A DNA stretch of 64,000 nt from Chitinophaga sp. Ak27. GTDB taxonomy: Bacteria; Bacteroidota; Bacteroidia; Chitinophagales; Chitinophagaceae. Shown here piece by piece: positions 32,587 to 41,548 of the stretch. Below the pieces are notes generated by a model. The model saw only the letters and a program-made list of their open reading frames with translations, did not search any database and was not told where the DNA came from. Positions within the stretch are counted from its first letter, which is position 1; every line of letters begins with the position of its first letter. The stretch is taken from NCBI RefSeq assembly GCF_012726295.1, contig NZ_JABAOB010000012.1, positions 1-64,000 of the forward strand, written 5' to 3'. The position numbers and the translations under genes are program-made.

Positions 32587-33660
32587 TTATGCAATCGTAA
32601 TTTGTTCGTTCAGGTATACATCCTGGATGGCATTCAGCAAAGCGGCTCCTTCCACCATCGGACGTTGGAATGCTTTGCGTCCGGAGATCAGTCCCATGCC
32701 ACCGGCTCTCTTATTAATGACCGCCGTGCGTACGGCTTCTGCCAGGTCGGCCGCCCCTTCCGATGCTCCGCCCGAGTTAATCAATCCCATACGTCCCATA
32801 TAACAGTTAGCTACCTGGTAACGGCACAGATCAATCGGGTTATCTGAGGTTAACTCCGTATAGATGCGTTCATCCAGTTTACCGTAAGAAGAGTTGCCGG
32901 TGTTTAATGCCTTATATCCGCCATTTACCGTCGGTAGTTTCTGCTTGATAATATCCGCCTGGATGGTAACGCCGAGGTGATTGGCCTGACCGGTAAGATC
33001 GGCCGACAGGTGATAATCCACATCTTTCTTAAAGGCGTCATTGCGCAGGTAGCACCAGAGAATGGTAGCCATCCCCAGTTCATGCGCCCTTTCAAAAGCC
33101 TGCGATACCTCCACCAGCTGCCGGTCGGATTGCTCAGAGCCAAAATAAATGGTGCCGCCTACCGCTACCGCTCCTAAATTCCAGGCTTCTTCCACAGTGC
33201 CATACATCACCTGGTCGGCCCGGTTGGGATAGGTGAGCAGTTCATTGTGATTAATTTTTACAATGAAGGGAATCCGGTGTGCATATTGCCGCGATACGGC
33301 CGATAGCACACCAAAGGTGGAAGCTACCGCATTGCAACCGCCTTCTATTGCGAGCTTCACGATATTTTCCGGATCAAAATAAGCAGGATATTTCGCGAAA
33401 GAAGCGCCGGCACTGTGTTCTACCCCCTGGTCAACCGGGAGTATCGACATATAGCCGGTGCCGGAGAGTCGCCCGTGATTAAATAGTTGTCCCAGGCTGC
33501 GCAGCACCTGTGGGTTCCGGCTGGAGGGCAGGTAAATCTTATTTACCGTATCGGGACCAGGCAGGTGCAACAAATCTTTGCTGATGGTCTTGCTTTGGTG
33601 TTGCAGGAGGGTATCGCTTTCTTTCCCTAATAATTCGCTGATTTTTTCCAAGGATAACAT
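32587..33660 (-). CDS. fbaB: Class I fructose-bisphosphate aldolase (DhnA/FbaB type)
   Basis: 357 residues of the DeoC/LacD-like barrel aldolases. Blocks include GTGYMSILPVDQGVEHSAGASFAKYP, GGCNAVASTFGVLSAVSRQYAHRIPFIVKINHNELL, GAVAVGGTIYFGSEQSDRQLVE and INSGGASEGAADLAEAVRTAVINKRAGGMGLISGRKAFQRP, the last containing the phosphate-binding Gly-rich loops. It cleaves fructose 1,6-bisphosphate via a lysine Schiff base, and needs no metal. Length and blocks agree with Bacteroidota class I aldolases. Single-gene unit. Confidence 0.88.
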   Translation of the reverse strand: MLSLEKISELLGKESDTLLQHQSKTISKDLLHLPGPDTVNKIYLPSSRNPQVLRSLGQLFNHGRLSGTGYMSILPVDQGVEHSAGASFAKYPAYFDPENIVKLAIEGGCNAVASTFGVLSAVSRQYAHRIPFIVKINHNELLTYPNRADQVMYGTVEEAWNLGAVAVGGTIYFGSEQSDRQLVEVSQAFERAHELGMATILWCYLRNDAFKKDVDYHLSADLTGQANHLGVTIQADIIKQKLPTVNGGYKALNTGNSSYGKLDERIYTELTSDNPIDLCRYQVANCYMGRMGLINSGGASEGAADLAEAVRTAVINKRAGGMGLISGRKAFQRPMVEGAALLNAIQDVYLNEQITIA

Positions 33661-33709
33661 AAGCTTTACTTTTTTGGTACAACTAATTTAAACATTTAAA
33701 GGTATCCAC

Positions 33710-33877
33710 TTAGTACGGAGTAGGACTCTTTGGTGTAGGTTTGTCATCCCGTTCTTCCGTTACCAGCTCTGTGCCTTCGAACGCGCCGCCGGAGCCGTCG
33801 TGAATAACAGGTTCTTCTCTAACCGGTGCAGGTTCCGTTGTTGTTGTTTCTTTGTTAGGAGTAATATTCATGGCCAT
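33710..33877 (-). CDS. Small Pro/Thr/Glu-rich protein of unknown function
   Basis: 55 residues from the chosen ATG (another in-frame ATG lies two codons further in). The sequence is hydrophilic and disordered, rich in Pro, Thr and Glu, with a central HDGSGGAFEGTE. There is no signal peptide or membrane span. The biased but balanced composition and the intact frame suggest a real small protein; I do not recognise a named family. It follows 50 bases upstream of the aldolase on the same strand. Confidence 0.5.
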   Translation of the reverse strand: MAMNITPNKETTTTEPAPVREEPVIHDGSGGAFEGTELVTEERDDKPTPKSPTPY

Positions 33878-34155
33878 AATGACAAATGTAAGCATTACCG
33901 GGAAAATGCAGGTCCGGGGTAGGTTTTGAAAAAAATAATGATAATTTGATGTTAGGAGGAAATACTATAACTTTATAAGTAAGTATCCAACCCCCTTAAA
34001 AGGATACCGGGAAGAACTAGCACTGGAAATCAACCCTCAGAAGATCATTAATGCGTTATGAACTAAGACATTTACCTACAACTAGACTTAAACATTTGCT
34101 TACTGATTAAGTCGGTTTCGAATTTAATGTTGCTAAATCCTACGACTACTTAATT

Positions 34156-35895
34156 ATGACCATGAAAATTATAGAAAGACTAAAGACCGTCTTCAGAAAA
34201 ATAACCAAAACAGGCACAGAAGGAGTGAATGATGACGAGCTGGTAGCAAGAATAACGCTTGTGAATACACTTAGTCTCGTGTTAGCTACGCTTATCTTCA
34301 TCGTAGGAGCTACATTCATCGTTATAACACCGCGGTTGTCTATCATCATTCCAAGCAGCATCGAATTTTTCGCAACGTTGTTTGCCATCTATCTAAATCA
34401 CAAAAGACGCTATTGGGCAGCTGCAGCGAGTACGTTCCTCATTCAATGCGTTGCATCAGTTTATTTCGGCATACTGTTAAGCAATATCATTGAACTACAG
34501 GCAATGATTATATTCCTGATATCCATCATTTACCTGATATTCCAGGACCGTCCAACGAGAAGAGTAGCGCTGATTGTGGCGATATGCATATTGACAATGC
34601 TGGAAACCTATTATCATTATCATTTGGTATCTACTATCCCATTGAGTATACATGCCGCTTATATTTTCCGTATATCAGCCATGTTTGGTGTTTTAACCCT
34701 GATTATTGTTGTCAGCAGGCCTTACATTCACAGTAATGACTTCAACAAACAATTAAAAAGAAGTAATCACTTTAAGAAAATATTTGTTTACCAGGTAACA
34801 CATGAACTCAGAACCCCATTAAACGCCATCTATGGTGTAGCTCAATTATTAAAGCGGGAAATAAAATTAGATGAGAACCTGAAGAGCATAGAAGTGCTGG
34901 TAGATCAATTATTACTGGCGAGCAACCATACCAGGAACATAGTCAATGATGTGCTGGACATGGCTCAAATAGAATCTGGAAATACTGATACTATCTCCAA
35001 TGAAGCATTTGAGATAACTCCATTCATCGAAAAACTGGTAGATGTAAGCAGGGTAATTGCCAAATCGAGAAATATTAAAATTAAGCTTAGTATCAGCGAA
35101 ATGCCACAGGTGATTATTGGGGATGCGTTAAAACTAAACCAGGTAGCCACCAACTTATTAGGAAACGCCATTAAATACTCAGATAAGGGCTCCACCATAA
35201 ATTGCTATATTACTGGCAACCAAACAAGCTGGTCGCTGCATATCGTTAATATGGGGAACCATATTCCGGAAGAAAAGCTTAAAACCATATTCGATCCGTT
35301 CATCACAGACAAGCGGAAGTACACTGAAGGTGCAGGTTTGGGGCTTTATATTGTGCAAAATAAGGTCAATTCCATGAACGGCACTATTACGGCCGAAAGC
35401 AGTCCATCAGGCATCAACAGCTTCAAAGTGGTGCTACCGCTGATTGCTGGCAGCCTCGAAGATATTCAACTGGATATGCTGGAAGAGGACAACATTACAG
35501 ACCTGAGTGACATCCACGTGATTGTGGCAGAAGATAATGAAATGAGCGCGATGCTTGTCTCCAGGTTTCTAAAACAAATAGGTTGTTCTGTTTGCCTGAC
35601 GGCAAATGGCTCTGAAGTACTTGAAGCCTGTCAGAAACGTATTCCTGATATTATTATCATGGACTACCACATGGATATCATGGACGGTAAAGACACATTA
35701 ATACGGTTAAAAAGAAATCCGCTACTTAAGAAAGTACCCGTTATAATCGCCACTGGCGATGCTTTCCTGGAATCCCGCGATCAGATGATAGCCGCAGGTG
35801 CAAGCGCTTTTGTTGAAAAGCCGCTTGATTACAAGTCCCTGGTAAAGATTCTCAACCAACAATTACATCCACTCAGTGGCGAATTACAGGAATAA
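34156..35895 (+). CDS. Hybrid sensor histidine kinase/response regulator
   Basis: 579 residues. Five to six membrane spans (about 33-190) without a large periplasmic domain form the sensor; then HisKA with phospho-accepting His216 in VTHELRTPLNAIYG, HATPase with GNAIKYSD and GAGLGLYIVQNK (about 310-425), and a C-terminal receiver (about 452-572) with acidic pair EDNE, phospho-acceptor Asp503 in IIIMDYHMD and Lys in VEKPL. There is no DNA-binding output, so the signal must pass on by phosphotransfer or protein contact. It ends seven bases before the convergent terpene synthase; no other partner is adjacent. Confidence 0.92.
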   Translation: MTMKIIERLKTVFRKITKTGTEGVNDDELVARITLVNTLSLVLATLIFIVGATFIVITPRLSIIIPSSIEFFATLFAIYLNHKRRYWAAAASTFLIQCVASVYFGILLSNIIELQAMIIFLISIIYLIFQDRPTRRVALIVAICILTMLETYYHYHLVSTIPLSIHAAYIFRISAMFGVLTLIIVVSRPYIHSNDFNKQLKRSNHFKKIFVYQVTHELRTPLNAIYGVAQLLKREIKLDENLKSIEVLVDQLLLASNHTRNIVNDVLDMAQIESGNTDTISNEAFEITPFIEKLVDVSRVIAKSRNIKIKLSISEMPQVIIGDALKLNQVATNLLGNAIKYSDKGSTINCYITGNQTSWSLHIVNMGNHIPEEKLKTIFDPFITDKRKYTEGAGLGLYIVQNKVNSMNGTITAESSPSGINSFKVVLPLIAGSLEDIQLDMLEEDNITDLSDIHVIVAEDNEMSAMLVSRFLKQIGCSVCLTANGSEVLEACQKRIPDIIIMDYHMDIMDGKDTLIRLKRNPLLKKVPVIIATGDAFLESRDQMIAAGASAFVEKPLDYKSLVKILNQQLHPLSGELQE

Positions 35896-35902
35896 TTCTT
35901 AA

Positions 35903-37036
35903 TTAGACAGCAGCCGCAGTAATGGGAGCCAATTGCGTTTCTTTCCACATGGAATTGACTCTCTTATACCGTTTTGTATAAACTTGCCACATCCAGCTTG
36001 CCTGAACGCATCTTTCAAGCCCTCCGATATGAGCATCCAGCTTATCAACCATTTCAGAGTCTGCAGGCAACCGTTGATAACTCCGCGCCCGCACCCTGTT
36101 AACCAGTACTGTAAATTCCAATAATAGTTGCTGTACAATTCCGGCCGATTTTAAAATGACCTCTTTTAGAGTGAGTGTAGTGTCATTTAGCGCCATGATC
36201 ATCAACAAATTTGAATCAGAGCTGTTGTCAATCACTTCTTTTTCGAAAGAGAAGAGATCATTCATCAAGCAGCCAATGGCGGCGGTAACGTATTGCAAAC
36301 GCTGCATATCTGACGAAATATTCACATTTTCCATCCACCCCCAATCCAGGAATTGCCCATCGCTGTACTCAATCAACTGAATCGTATGATGCATTCCGGA
36401 AATATGCCCCCTCATATCAATATACTCATCAACGCTGGGGATGCGCCCCATTGTATTGGTGTTACAGTCTAAATGCGTAACATCAATATGATAATTGTAC
36501 ATCTTGCGGAATGCCTCAAACCAACTTACCGGCGATGTATTACAGATATCTGACATCATTTCTGCATTAGCTTTTTCGACATCAGCAACATCCGGCTGGC
36601 AAATAAATGGGCTATCTAACCTTGCCATATGCTCCCTTATCACATTACACTTCTCTTGTTCTGCCGGGCTGAGATGTGTAAAAACTTCTCTTCCCATGGT
36701 ATCATTCAGGTAGAAATCAACCGTACAATTCTTGAGAATGTTGATCATACGATACAAGTTAGCCGTTGGAAAAAGATATATGGCGCAGGTTACATAATGC
36801 TCTGCGTTTTCCAGCCAGATATCGTATTTTTCGCAAAACTCCTGGGCTGCCCGTTTTAATTGACGTGAATAAGGGTGCGGTCTGAATGATTGGCAAAATT
36901 CATCCAACCGGAATTCATCATGATTAAATAGTTGAAATAACGAAAAACATACTTCTCCATTTGCCATCATTGCAACATATTCCTTTTGCATTTTTTGCAT
37001 TCTGGCATGGGCCAGCATCTGAACATTGTGTTTCAT
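35903..37036 (-). CDS. Class I terpene synthase
   Basis: 377 residues, the all-alpha fold of bacterial terpene cyclases that ionise a prenyl diphosphate. The NSE metal motif is complete: N259-D-L-F-S263-F-E-K-E267. The diphosphate sensor Arg209 is in YIDMRGHISGMHH, and the C-terminal RY pair is in YTKRYKRV. The Asp-rich motif is atypical: FYLNDTMGRE has Asn111-Asp112 and Glu117 instead of DDxx(D/E). Chitinophaga is known to encode such cyclases (dolabellane-type diterpene and sesquiterpene products). Substrate length and product cannot be read. No prenyltransferase or P450 is nearby, so it stands alone beside a hybrid kinase. Confidence 0.9.
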   Translation of the reverse strand: MKHNVQMLAHARMQKMQKEYVAMMANGEVCFSLFQLFNHDEFRLDEFCQSFRPHPYSRQLKRAAQEFCEKYDIWLENAEHYVTCAIYLFPTANLYRMINILKNCTVDFYLNDTMGREVFTHLSPAEQEKCNVIREHMARLDSPFICQPDVADVEKANAEMMSDICNTSPVSWFEAFRKMYNYHIDVTHLDCNTNTMGRIPSVDEYIDMRGHISGMHHTIQLIEYSDGQFLDWGWMENVNISSDMQRLQYVTAAIGCLMNDLFSFEKEVIDNSSDSNLLMIMALNDTTLTLKEVILKSAGIVQQLLLEFTVLVNRVRARSYQRLPADSEMVDKLDAHIGGLERCVQASWMWQVYTKRYKRVNSMWKETQLAPITAAAV

Positions 37037-37249
37037 AATTGTTTGTTTTGAGTAAAAAGAAAAGATGAAAAACCAATTTCTAAGTAAGGTCCTGATTTAA
37101 GAGAGGGGTGTGTCTTGCAGGTTCAGCTAAGGGATGAAAAGGTATACCGGGAAATAGTTTGAACAAATATATTATACTTTTAATATACAAAAAATCACTG
37201 GATTATAATTACTACTGTAATTTTACTATTAACCCCGCCATGATTTACC

Positions 37250-37257
37250 TATATTTG
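37250..37257 (+). promoter_or_regulatory. -7 box of the histidine phosphatase gene
   Basis: TATATTTG matches TAnnTTTG exactly, with a weak TTTA about 25 bases upstream. A transcript from here would begin about 20 bases before the phosphatase ATG and could continue into the two-component genes. Confidence 0.5.
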
Positions 37258-37282
37258 TCCCCCGGAATTCAAAACTGCCCAT

Positions 37283-37858
37283 ATGACCCAAATTGCGATT
37301 ATTCGCCATGGAACTACTTCCTGGAACAAAGCCGGTAGATTACAAGGACATTCAGATATCCCCCTGGATGAAGAAGGTATTATGCAGGCTCTCAAACTTG
37401 GGCAGTGGCTCACCCGTGAATCATGGGATCTGGTGTATTCGAGTCATTTGATCAGGGCCAGGCAAACCGCTGCGATCATAGCCCAGGAATTACAAATCAA
37501 CGCTGTTATTGAAGACAGCAGAATCGGGGAAGCCGGGGGAGGCCTCATCGAAGGCACCACCGAAGCCGAACGGCTGGCCAAATGGGGCGAAAACTGGAAA
37601 CAAATGGACCTCGGCATGGAAACCAATGCCTCCGTACTCCAGCGGGGCAATGCCTTCATCCAGGACCTGCTCGCCGAAAACTCGGGCAAAAGGATACTCC
37701 TCATTACCCACGGCAGCTTTATCCGCCAGATGCTGGATGCCCTCCTGCCGGAAATGCATCCTACCCCGCCCATGAAAAATACTTCCCTCACCAAGCTGCA
37801 GTTTACCGATCCCAACTGGCGCTGCGACCTCTTTAATTGCGTGCGCCATCTCGAATAG
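37283..37858 (+). CDS. Histidine phosphatase family protein (phosphoglycerate-mutase-like)
   Basis: 191 residues. The phosphohistidine motif IAIIRHGTTSWNKAGRLQGHSDIPLDEEG opens the protein, the second Arg/Glu region is YSSHLIRARQTAAIIAQ and DSRIGEAGGGLIEG, and the second catalytic His is in ILLITHGSFIRQML. This is the branch-1 phosphatase fold (GpmB, CobC, PhoE relatives). Substrate not assignable. It lies 17 bases upstream of a response regulator on the same strand and is probably cotranscribed with the two-component pair. Confidence 0.9.
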   Translation: MTQIAIIRHGTTSWNKAGRLQGHSDIPLDEEGIMQALKLGQWLTRESWDLVYSSHLIRARQTAAIIAQELQINAVIEDSRIGEAGGGLIEGTTEAERLAKWGENWKQMDLGMETNASVLQRGNAFIQDLLAENSGKRILLITHGSFIRQMLDALLPEMHPTPPMKNTSLTKLQFTDPNWRCDLFNCVRHLE

Positions 37859-37875
37859 CCTTATCTTTACCCGTC

Positions 37876-38595
37876 ATGAAGCTATTACTGATAGAAGATG
37901 AACCTGCTGTAGTATCCGTTATTACCCGCGGCCTCGCTGAAGCCGGCTACGAAGTCAGCGTAGCTCCCGACGGCAACAGCGGCCTCCAAATGGCGCTCAA
38001 TAACCCATCCTTCCGGCTCATTATACTCGATGTAATGCTGCCTGGCCTCAATGGCATCGAGGTATGCCGCTCCCTGCGAAAAGCGCAGCTGGAAGTGCCT
38101 ATACTCATGCTTACCGCCCTCGGCACCACCGAAAATATTGTGATGGGACTCGATAGCGGCGCCGACGACTACCTCGTAAAACCATTCAAATTACAGGAGC
38201 TCGAAGCCCGCATCCGCAGCCTGCTCAGAAGGAAAGCCAATAATACCGATATTCCCGTTGTTCCAACGTCGCCGGCTATACTTAGTTTGGCCGACCTCGA
38301 GCTGGATACAGATACCAAAACAGCCAACCGGCAGGGAAAAACCATTGCCCTGACCGCTACAGAATACCGGCTGCTGGAATACCTGCTGAAAAATCCCCGG
38401 AAAGTGCTCTCCCGCCTGGAAATACTGGAACAGGTATGGGGCATCGAATTTAATATGAATACCAAAGTGGTAGACGTATATATCAACTATCTCCGGAAAA
38501 AAATTAATAAGCATAACCCGGCAGAACTCATTCATACCGTAGTGGGACTCGGATACATGATCAGGGAAAATAAGGCCGATGAAAATACGTACTAA
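37876..38595 (+). CDS. OmpR/PhoB-family response regulator
   Basis: 239 residues. Receiver domain (1-118): LLLIEDEPAVV acidic pair, phospho-acceptor Asp in LIILDVMLPGLNG, Lys in DYLVKPFKLQEL. Winged-helix output (about 135-232): KTIALTATEYRLLEYLLKNPRKVLSRLEILEQVWG and TKVVDVYINYLRKKINKHNPAELIHTVVGLGYMIRE. The ATG at 37876 is used because the receiver begins right there; an earlier in-frame codon lies inside the phosphatase gene. The kinase gene overlaps its end by 17 bases. The phased repeats at 39947-39997 are its likely target. Confidence 0.93.
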   Translation: MKLLLIEDEPAVVSVITRGLAEAGYEVSVAPDGNSGLQMALNNPSFRLIILDVMLPGLNGIEVCRSLRKAQLEVPILMLTALGTTENIVMGLDSGADDYLVKPFKLQELEARIRSLLRRKANNTDIPVVPTSPAILSLADLELDTDTKTANRQGKTIALTATEYRLLEYLLKNPRKVLSRLEILEQVWGIEFNMNTKVVDVYINYLRKKINKHNPAELIHTVVGLGYMIRENKADENTY

Positions 38596-39937
38596 GATAT
38601 TACTGCTGTTTGCCGGTTTAACCGTTTCCACCATCCTCATGATGAGTATACTGGTGTATTATTTCGCTAACCAACACTCCTTCGAGGACTTCTACAAACG
38701 ACTGGAAATACGCGCCTATCTCAGTGCCAAAGCCACCCTTCCCTATTACGAATCCGATTCTGCCATCTATAATGAAATCCGGGATGAACACCTGGAAAAA
38801 CTCCCTTCCGAAAAGGAATACTTCCTCCCCCTGGCCGCCGACAGCTCCATTCATAACAATGAACAGCTGGCGCTCCCCGCCGACTTCTACTCCCAGGTAA
38901 TCAGGGAAAAAAAAGCCACCTACCGGGAAGGCGACCTCTTCTATGAAGGCGTGCTCTATAAAAGCAAACAGGGCCTCTACATCGTGATTGTTTCTGCTAT
39001 CAACAAATACAATGCGGAATACCTGGGCTGGCTTCGCAGGATTTTAATCATCAGCTCCGTGGCCTCGAGCCTGATATTAATAGGCGCCGGCATTTTCTTC
39101 TCCCGCTATATACTCCAGCCGATCCGGCATATGATGGGGCAAGTAAAAAGTATCAGCTCCCGCAATCTCCACCTGCGGCTCAACGTAGAAAATAGCGGCG
39201 ATGAAATCAATGACCTGGCCAATACCTTCAATAATATGCTCGACCGCCTGGAAACGGCCTTCGAAACCCAAAATAACTTTGTGAGCAACGCTTCCCACGA
39301 ACTGAGCACCCCGCTTACTGCCATCATCGGGGAAGCCGAACTGGCCCTCAATAAAGAACGTACCTCCGAAAAATATATCTATTCGCTCCAAAACATTCTG
39401 AGCGAGGCAGGGCGACTGGAGCATATCACCAAAAGCCTCCTGCACCTGGCCCAGACCGGCTTCGACGGCAAAAAGCAGGAATGGAGCCAGCTCCGCAGCG
39501 ATGAATTGCTGTTTACCGTAAAACATACCATCGATAAACTCCATCCCGGCAATAAGGTGGAGATCGACTACAGCCTTTTCCCCGAAGAAGAAGATAAACT
39601 GCTGATTCCCGGCAATGAACAACTGCTGGAACTAGCCCTCAGCAATATCGTCATGAATGCCGTGAAATATTCTAATAACCAGCCAGTATCCATCGCGCTG
39701 GCAGCCACCGAAAAGAAAAATATCATCATCGTAAAAGACCTGGGCATCGGTATCCCTGCGGAAGACCTCCCCTATATCTTCTCTCCCTTCTTCCGGGCCT
39801 CCAATACGTCCCATTTTAAAGGGTATGGTATTGGTCTGCCACTGGCCATGAATATCATCCGTATGCATAAGGGCGACATCATCGTAAATAGCCAGATAAA
39901 CCACGGAACCGAGATCAGGGTGGAGCTTCCACTGTAG
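38579..39937 (+). CDS. Sensor histidine kinase with HAMP domain
   Basis: 452 residues. First span about 7-28, a periplasmic sensor of about 120 residues, second span about 155-177 (RILIISSVASSLILIGAGIFF), HAMP (ILQPIRHMMGQVKSISSRNLHLRL), HisKA with the phospho-His in SNASHELSTPLTAIIGE (Ser replaces the usual Arg of HELRTP), and HATPase with NIVMNAVKYSNN, DLGIGIPAEDLPYIFSPFFRA and GYGIGLPLAMNII. Its start overlaps the regulator gene by 17 bases, so the pair is translationally coupled. Confidence 0.93.
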   Translation: MKIRTKILLLFAGLTVSTILMMSILVYYFANQHSFEDFYKRLEIRAYLSAKATLPYYESDSAIYNEIRDEHLEKLPSEKEYFLPLAADSSIHNNEQLALPADFYSQVIREKKATYREGDLFYEGVLYKSKQGLYIVIVSAINKYNAEYLGWLRRILIISSVASSLILIGAGIFFSRYILQPIRHMMGQVKSISSRNLHLRLNVENSGDEINDLANTFNNMLDRLETAFETQNNFVSNASHELSTPLTAIIGEAELALNKERTSEKYIYSLQNILSEAGRLEHITKSLLHLAQTGFDGKKQEWSQLRSDELLFTVKHTIDKLHPGNKVEIDYSLFPEEEDKLLIPGNEQLLELALSNIVMNAVKYSNNQPVSIALAATEKKNIIIVKDLGIGIPAEDLPYIFSPFFRASNTSHFKGYGIGLPLAMNIIRMHKGDIIVNSQINHGTEIRVELPL

Positions 39938-39946
39938 ACTTTGCTT

Positions 39947-40025
39947 TCTTACCGAATTCTTACCACATTCTTACAACCTTTTAACCCCGCTCTTACTGGT
40001 TCCTTATATGCGCCCAATAATTTTG
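39947..40025 (+). promoter_or_regulatory. Phased 11-base response-regulator repeats and promoter
   Basis: TCTTACC at 39947 and 39958, TCTTACA at 39969, a degenerate TTTAACC at 39980 and TCTTACT at 39991 recur every 11 bases, i.e. on one face of the helix. OmpR-family regulators (PmrA, PhoB) bind direct repeats with this period. TAATTTTG (40018-40025) downstream is an exact -7 box. The element begins ten bases after the kinase stop codon and serves the UspA-like/bestrophin genes. Confidence 0.65.
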
Positions 40026-40046
40026 TGATCATAAAAGCTACCAGAT

Positions 40047-40532
40047 ATGAAAAATATTCTAATTCCAACAGACTTCTCCATACGATCTCTCAGTTATGTG
40101 CACAGCATTGTGGCACAACACCCCTACGAACAGGTAAATATCATATTGATGCATGCTTTACAGATGCCCGACTCGCTGTTCGACCTGGTTACCTACACCC
40201 GCAACAGCAGGCACGTAGAGCTGATTTCGGCCGACTTCCAGGATGGTTGTGAAATTATCCGTAATAAATATTCTTCCGCTATTCACCAGCTGAAAATTGA
40301 ATTCTTTCACGGCAGCACCCGCGCAGCATTGCGCAACTTCCTGCTGGCACAAAACATCGACCTGATCATCCAACCTGTAGATCATGAATATACGCCGCCT
40401 TCCAAAAGGAGCTATGATCCGGAAAAACTGATCAGCAAATGCAACTACCCGAAAATGAAGATTCAATTGCAGAAACAACGGTTTGTGGCCAACATGTCCA
40501 CCATATCAGCACTTTTGCTGGCAACAGAATAA
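40047..40532 (+). CDS. UspA-like small protein
   Basis: 161 residues. The opening MKNILIPTDFSIRSLSYVHSIV is the first strand and helix of the universal stress protein fold, and LAQNIDLIIQPVDHEY sits where the fourth strand should be; the ATP-binding G-x2-G-x9-G(S/T) loop is absent, so it would be a non-nucleotide-binding member. The C-terminus is Lys/Gln-rich. It sits directly below the phased repeat promoter and is followed by the bestrophin gene after 10 bases, so the two form an operon that is likely controlled by the upstream two-component system. Confidence 0.65.
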   Translation: MKNILIPTDFSIRSLSYVHSIVAQHPYEQVNIILMHALQMPDSLFDLVTYTRNSRHVELISADFQDGCEIIRNKYSSAIHQLKIEFFHGSTRAALRNFLLAQNIDLIIQPVDHEYTPPSKRSYDPEKLISKCNYPKMKIQLQKQRFVANMSTISALLLATE

Positions 40533-40542
40533 AAGCAAGGTT

Positions 40543-41457
40543 ATGTTACTCAAGAAAAATATCCCCCTTAAATATGTATTCGGCAAAATCAGGTTCGAAA
40601 TCATGCTGGTAGCGGTTTATTCGCTCACCATCAACATCCTCTATTACCGGTATGATGTCACCAACCTGGTGATCCCCATTGCAGTACCCATGGTATTGGG
40701 TACGGTACTTTCCCTCCTGCTGGCTTTCCGGTCTAACCAGGCCTACGACCGCTGGTGGGAAGCCAGAAGCATATGGGGCGCCATTGTAAATGATTCGCGC
40801 TCACTCACAAGGCAGGTACTCAGTTTGATGGATGCAACGTATCAGTCGGAAGACCTGACCCTGTTCCAGGAGCGCTTTGTAAAGCGACAGGCAGCCTGGT
40901 GCTATAGCCTCGGACAATCGTTACGCAAGACAGATCCGCTGAAAGGTTTAGACAGACTTTTAACAAGAAGGGAACTTAACTACCTGATGAAATATGATAA
41001 TGTGCCGGCTGCCTTGTTGCTCTTACATGGAAAGGACCTCAAATATGCCCTGGAACAAGGCTGGATTAACCAGTATCAGCAAATAGCGCTGGATGAAACC
41101 TTGTCGCGGCTATGCGATGCCATGGGAAAATGTGAACGTATTAAAAATACGGTGTTCCCGGCTACCTACAGCCTGTACACTCACTTTACGCTCATCTTCT
41201 TTATACTGTTATTGCCCTTTGCATTGATAGATGTGCTTGGATTTATGGAGATACCACTGGTAGTAGCCATTGCCTCTTCTTTCCTGCTGATAGAAAAGAT
41301 GGCCATCAACCTGCAGGATCCGTTTGAGAACAAACCTACCGATACACCGGTGACCACCATTTCCCGGAATATCGAAAAGGACCTCCGGCAAATGCTGCAT
41401 GAGCAATACCATGCGCCGGAAGAACCAGAAGAAAAGCCAGCCTACTACGTGCTGTAA
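40543..41457 (+). CDS. Bestrophin-family (UPF0187) anion channel
   Basis: 304 residues with about four spans. The family core is visible: VAVPMVLGTVLSLLLAFRSNQAYDRWWEARSIWGAIVNDSRSLTRQVLS, where the R-S-N-x-A-Y-x-R-W-W-E segment is nearly invariant, and VFPATYSLYTHFTLIFFILLLPFALIDVLG. Bacterial bestrophins form pentameric channels in the inner membrane conducting anions or cations. Start is the ATG at 40543, since the twenty residues before it are encoded in another gene's frame. It lies 10 bases below the UspA-like gene; both may answer membrane or ionic stress. Confidence 0.9.
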   Translation: MLLKKNIPLKYVFGKIRFEIMLVAVYSLTINILYYRYDVTNLVIPIAVPMVLGTVLSLLLAFRSNQAYDRWWEARSIWGAIVNDSRSLTRQVLSLMDATYQSEDLTLFQERFVKRQAAWCYSLGQSLRKTDPLKGLDRLLTRRELNYLMKYDNVPAALLLLHGKDLKYALEQGWINQYQQIALDETLSRLCDAMGKCERIKNTVFPATYSLYTHFTLIFFILLLPFALIDVLGFMEIPLVVAIASSFLLIEKMAINLQDPFENKPTDTPVTTISRNIEKDLRQMLHEQYHAPEEPEEKPAYYVL

Positions 41458-41516
41458 AGATACTTTGTGTTTAAGGTGTTCTTCCCAAAGAACCGTATTT
41501 ATAGCGTAGAAATAAC

Positions 41517-41548
41517 GCCCCCTGCTTCAGCGGGGGGCTCTCCTTTTT
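41517..41548. terminator. Terminator after the bestrophin gene
   Basis: GCCCCC...GC pairs with GC...GGGGGC around ttca, then a T-run that reaches the stop codon of the convergent TPR gene. Confidence 0.75.
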
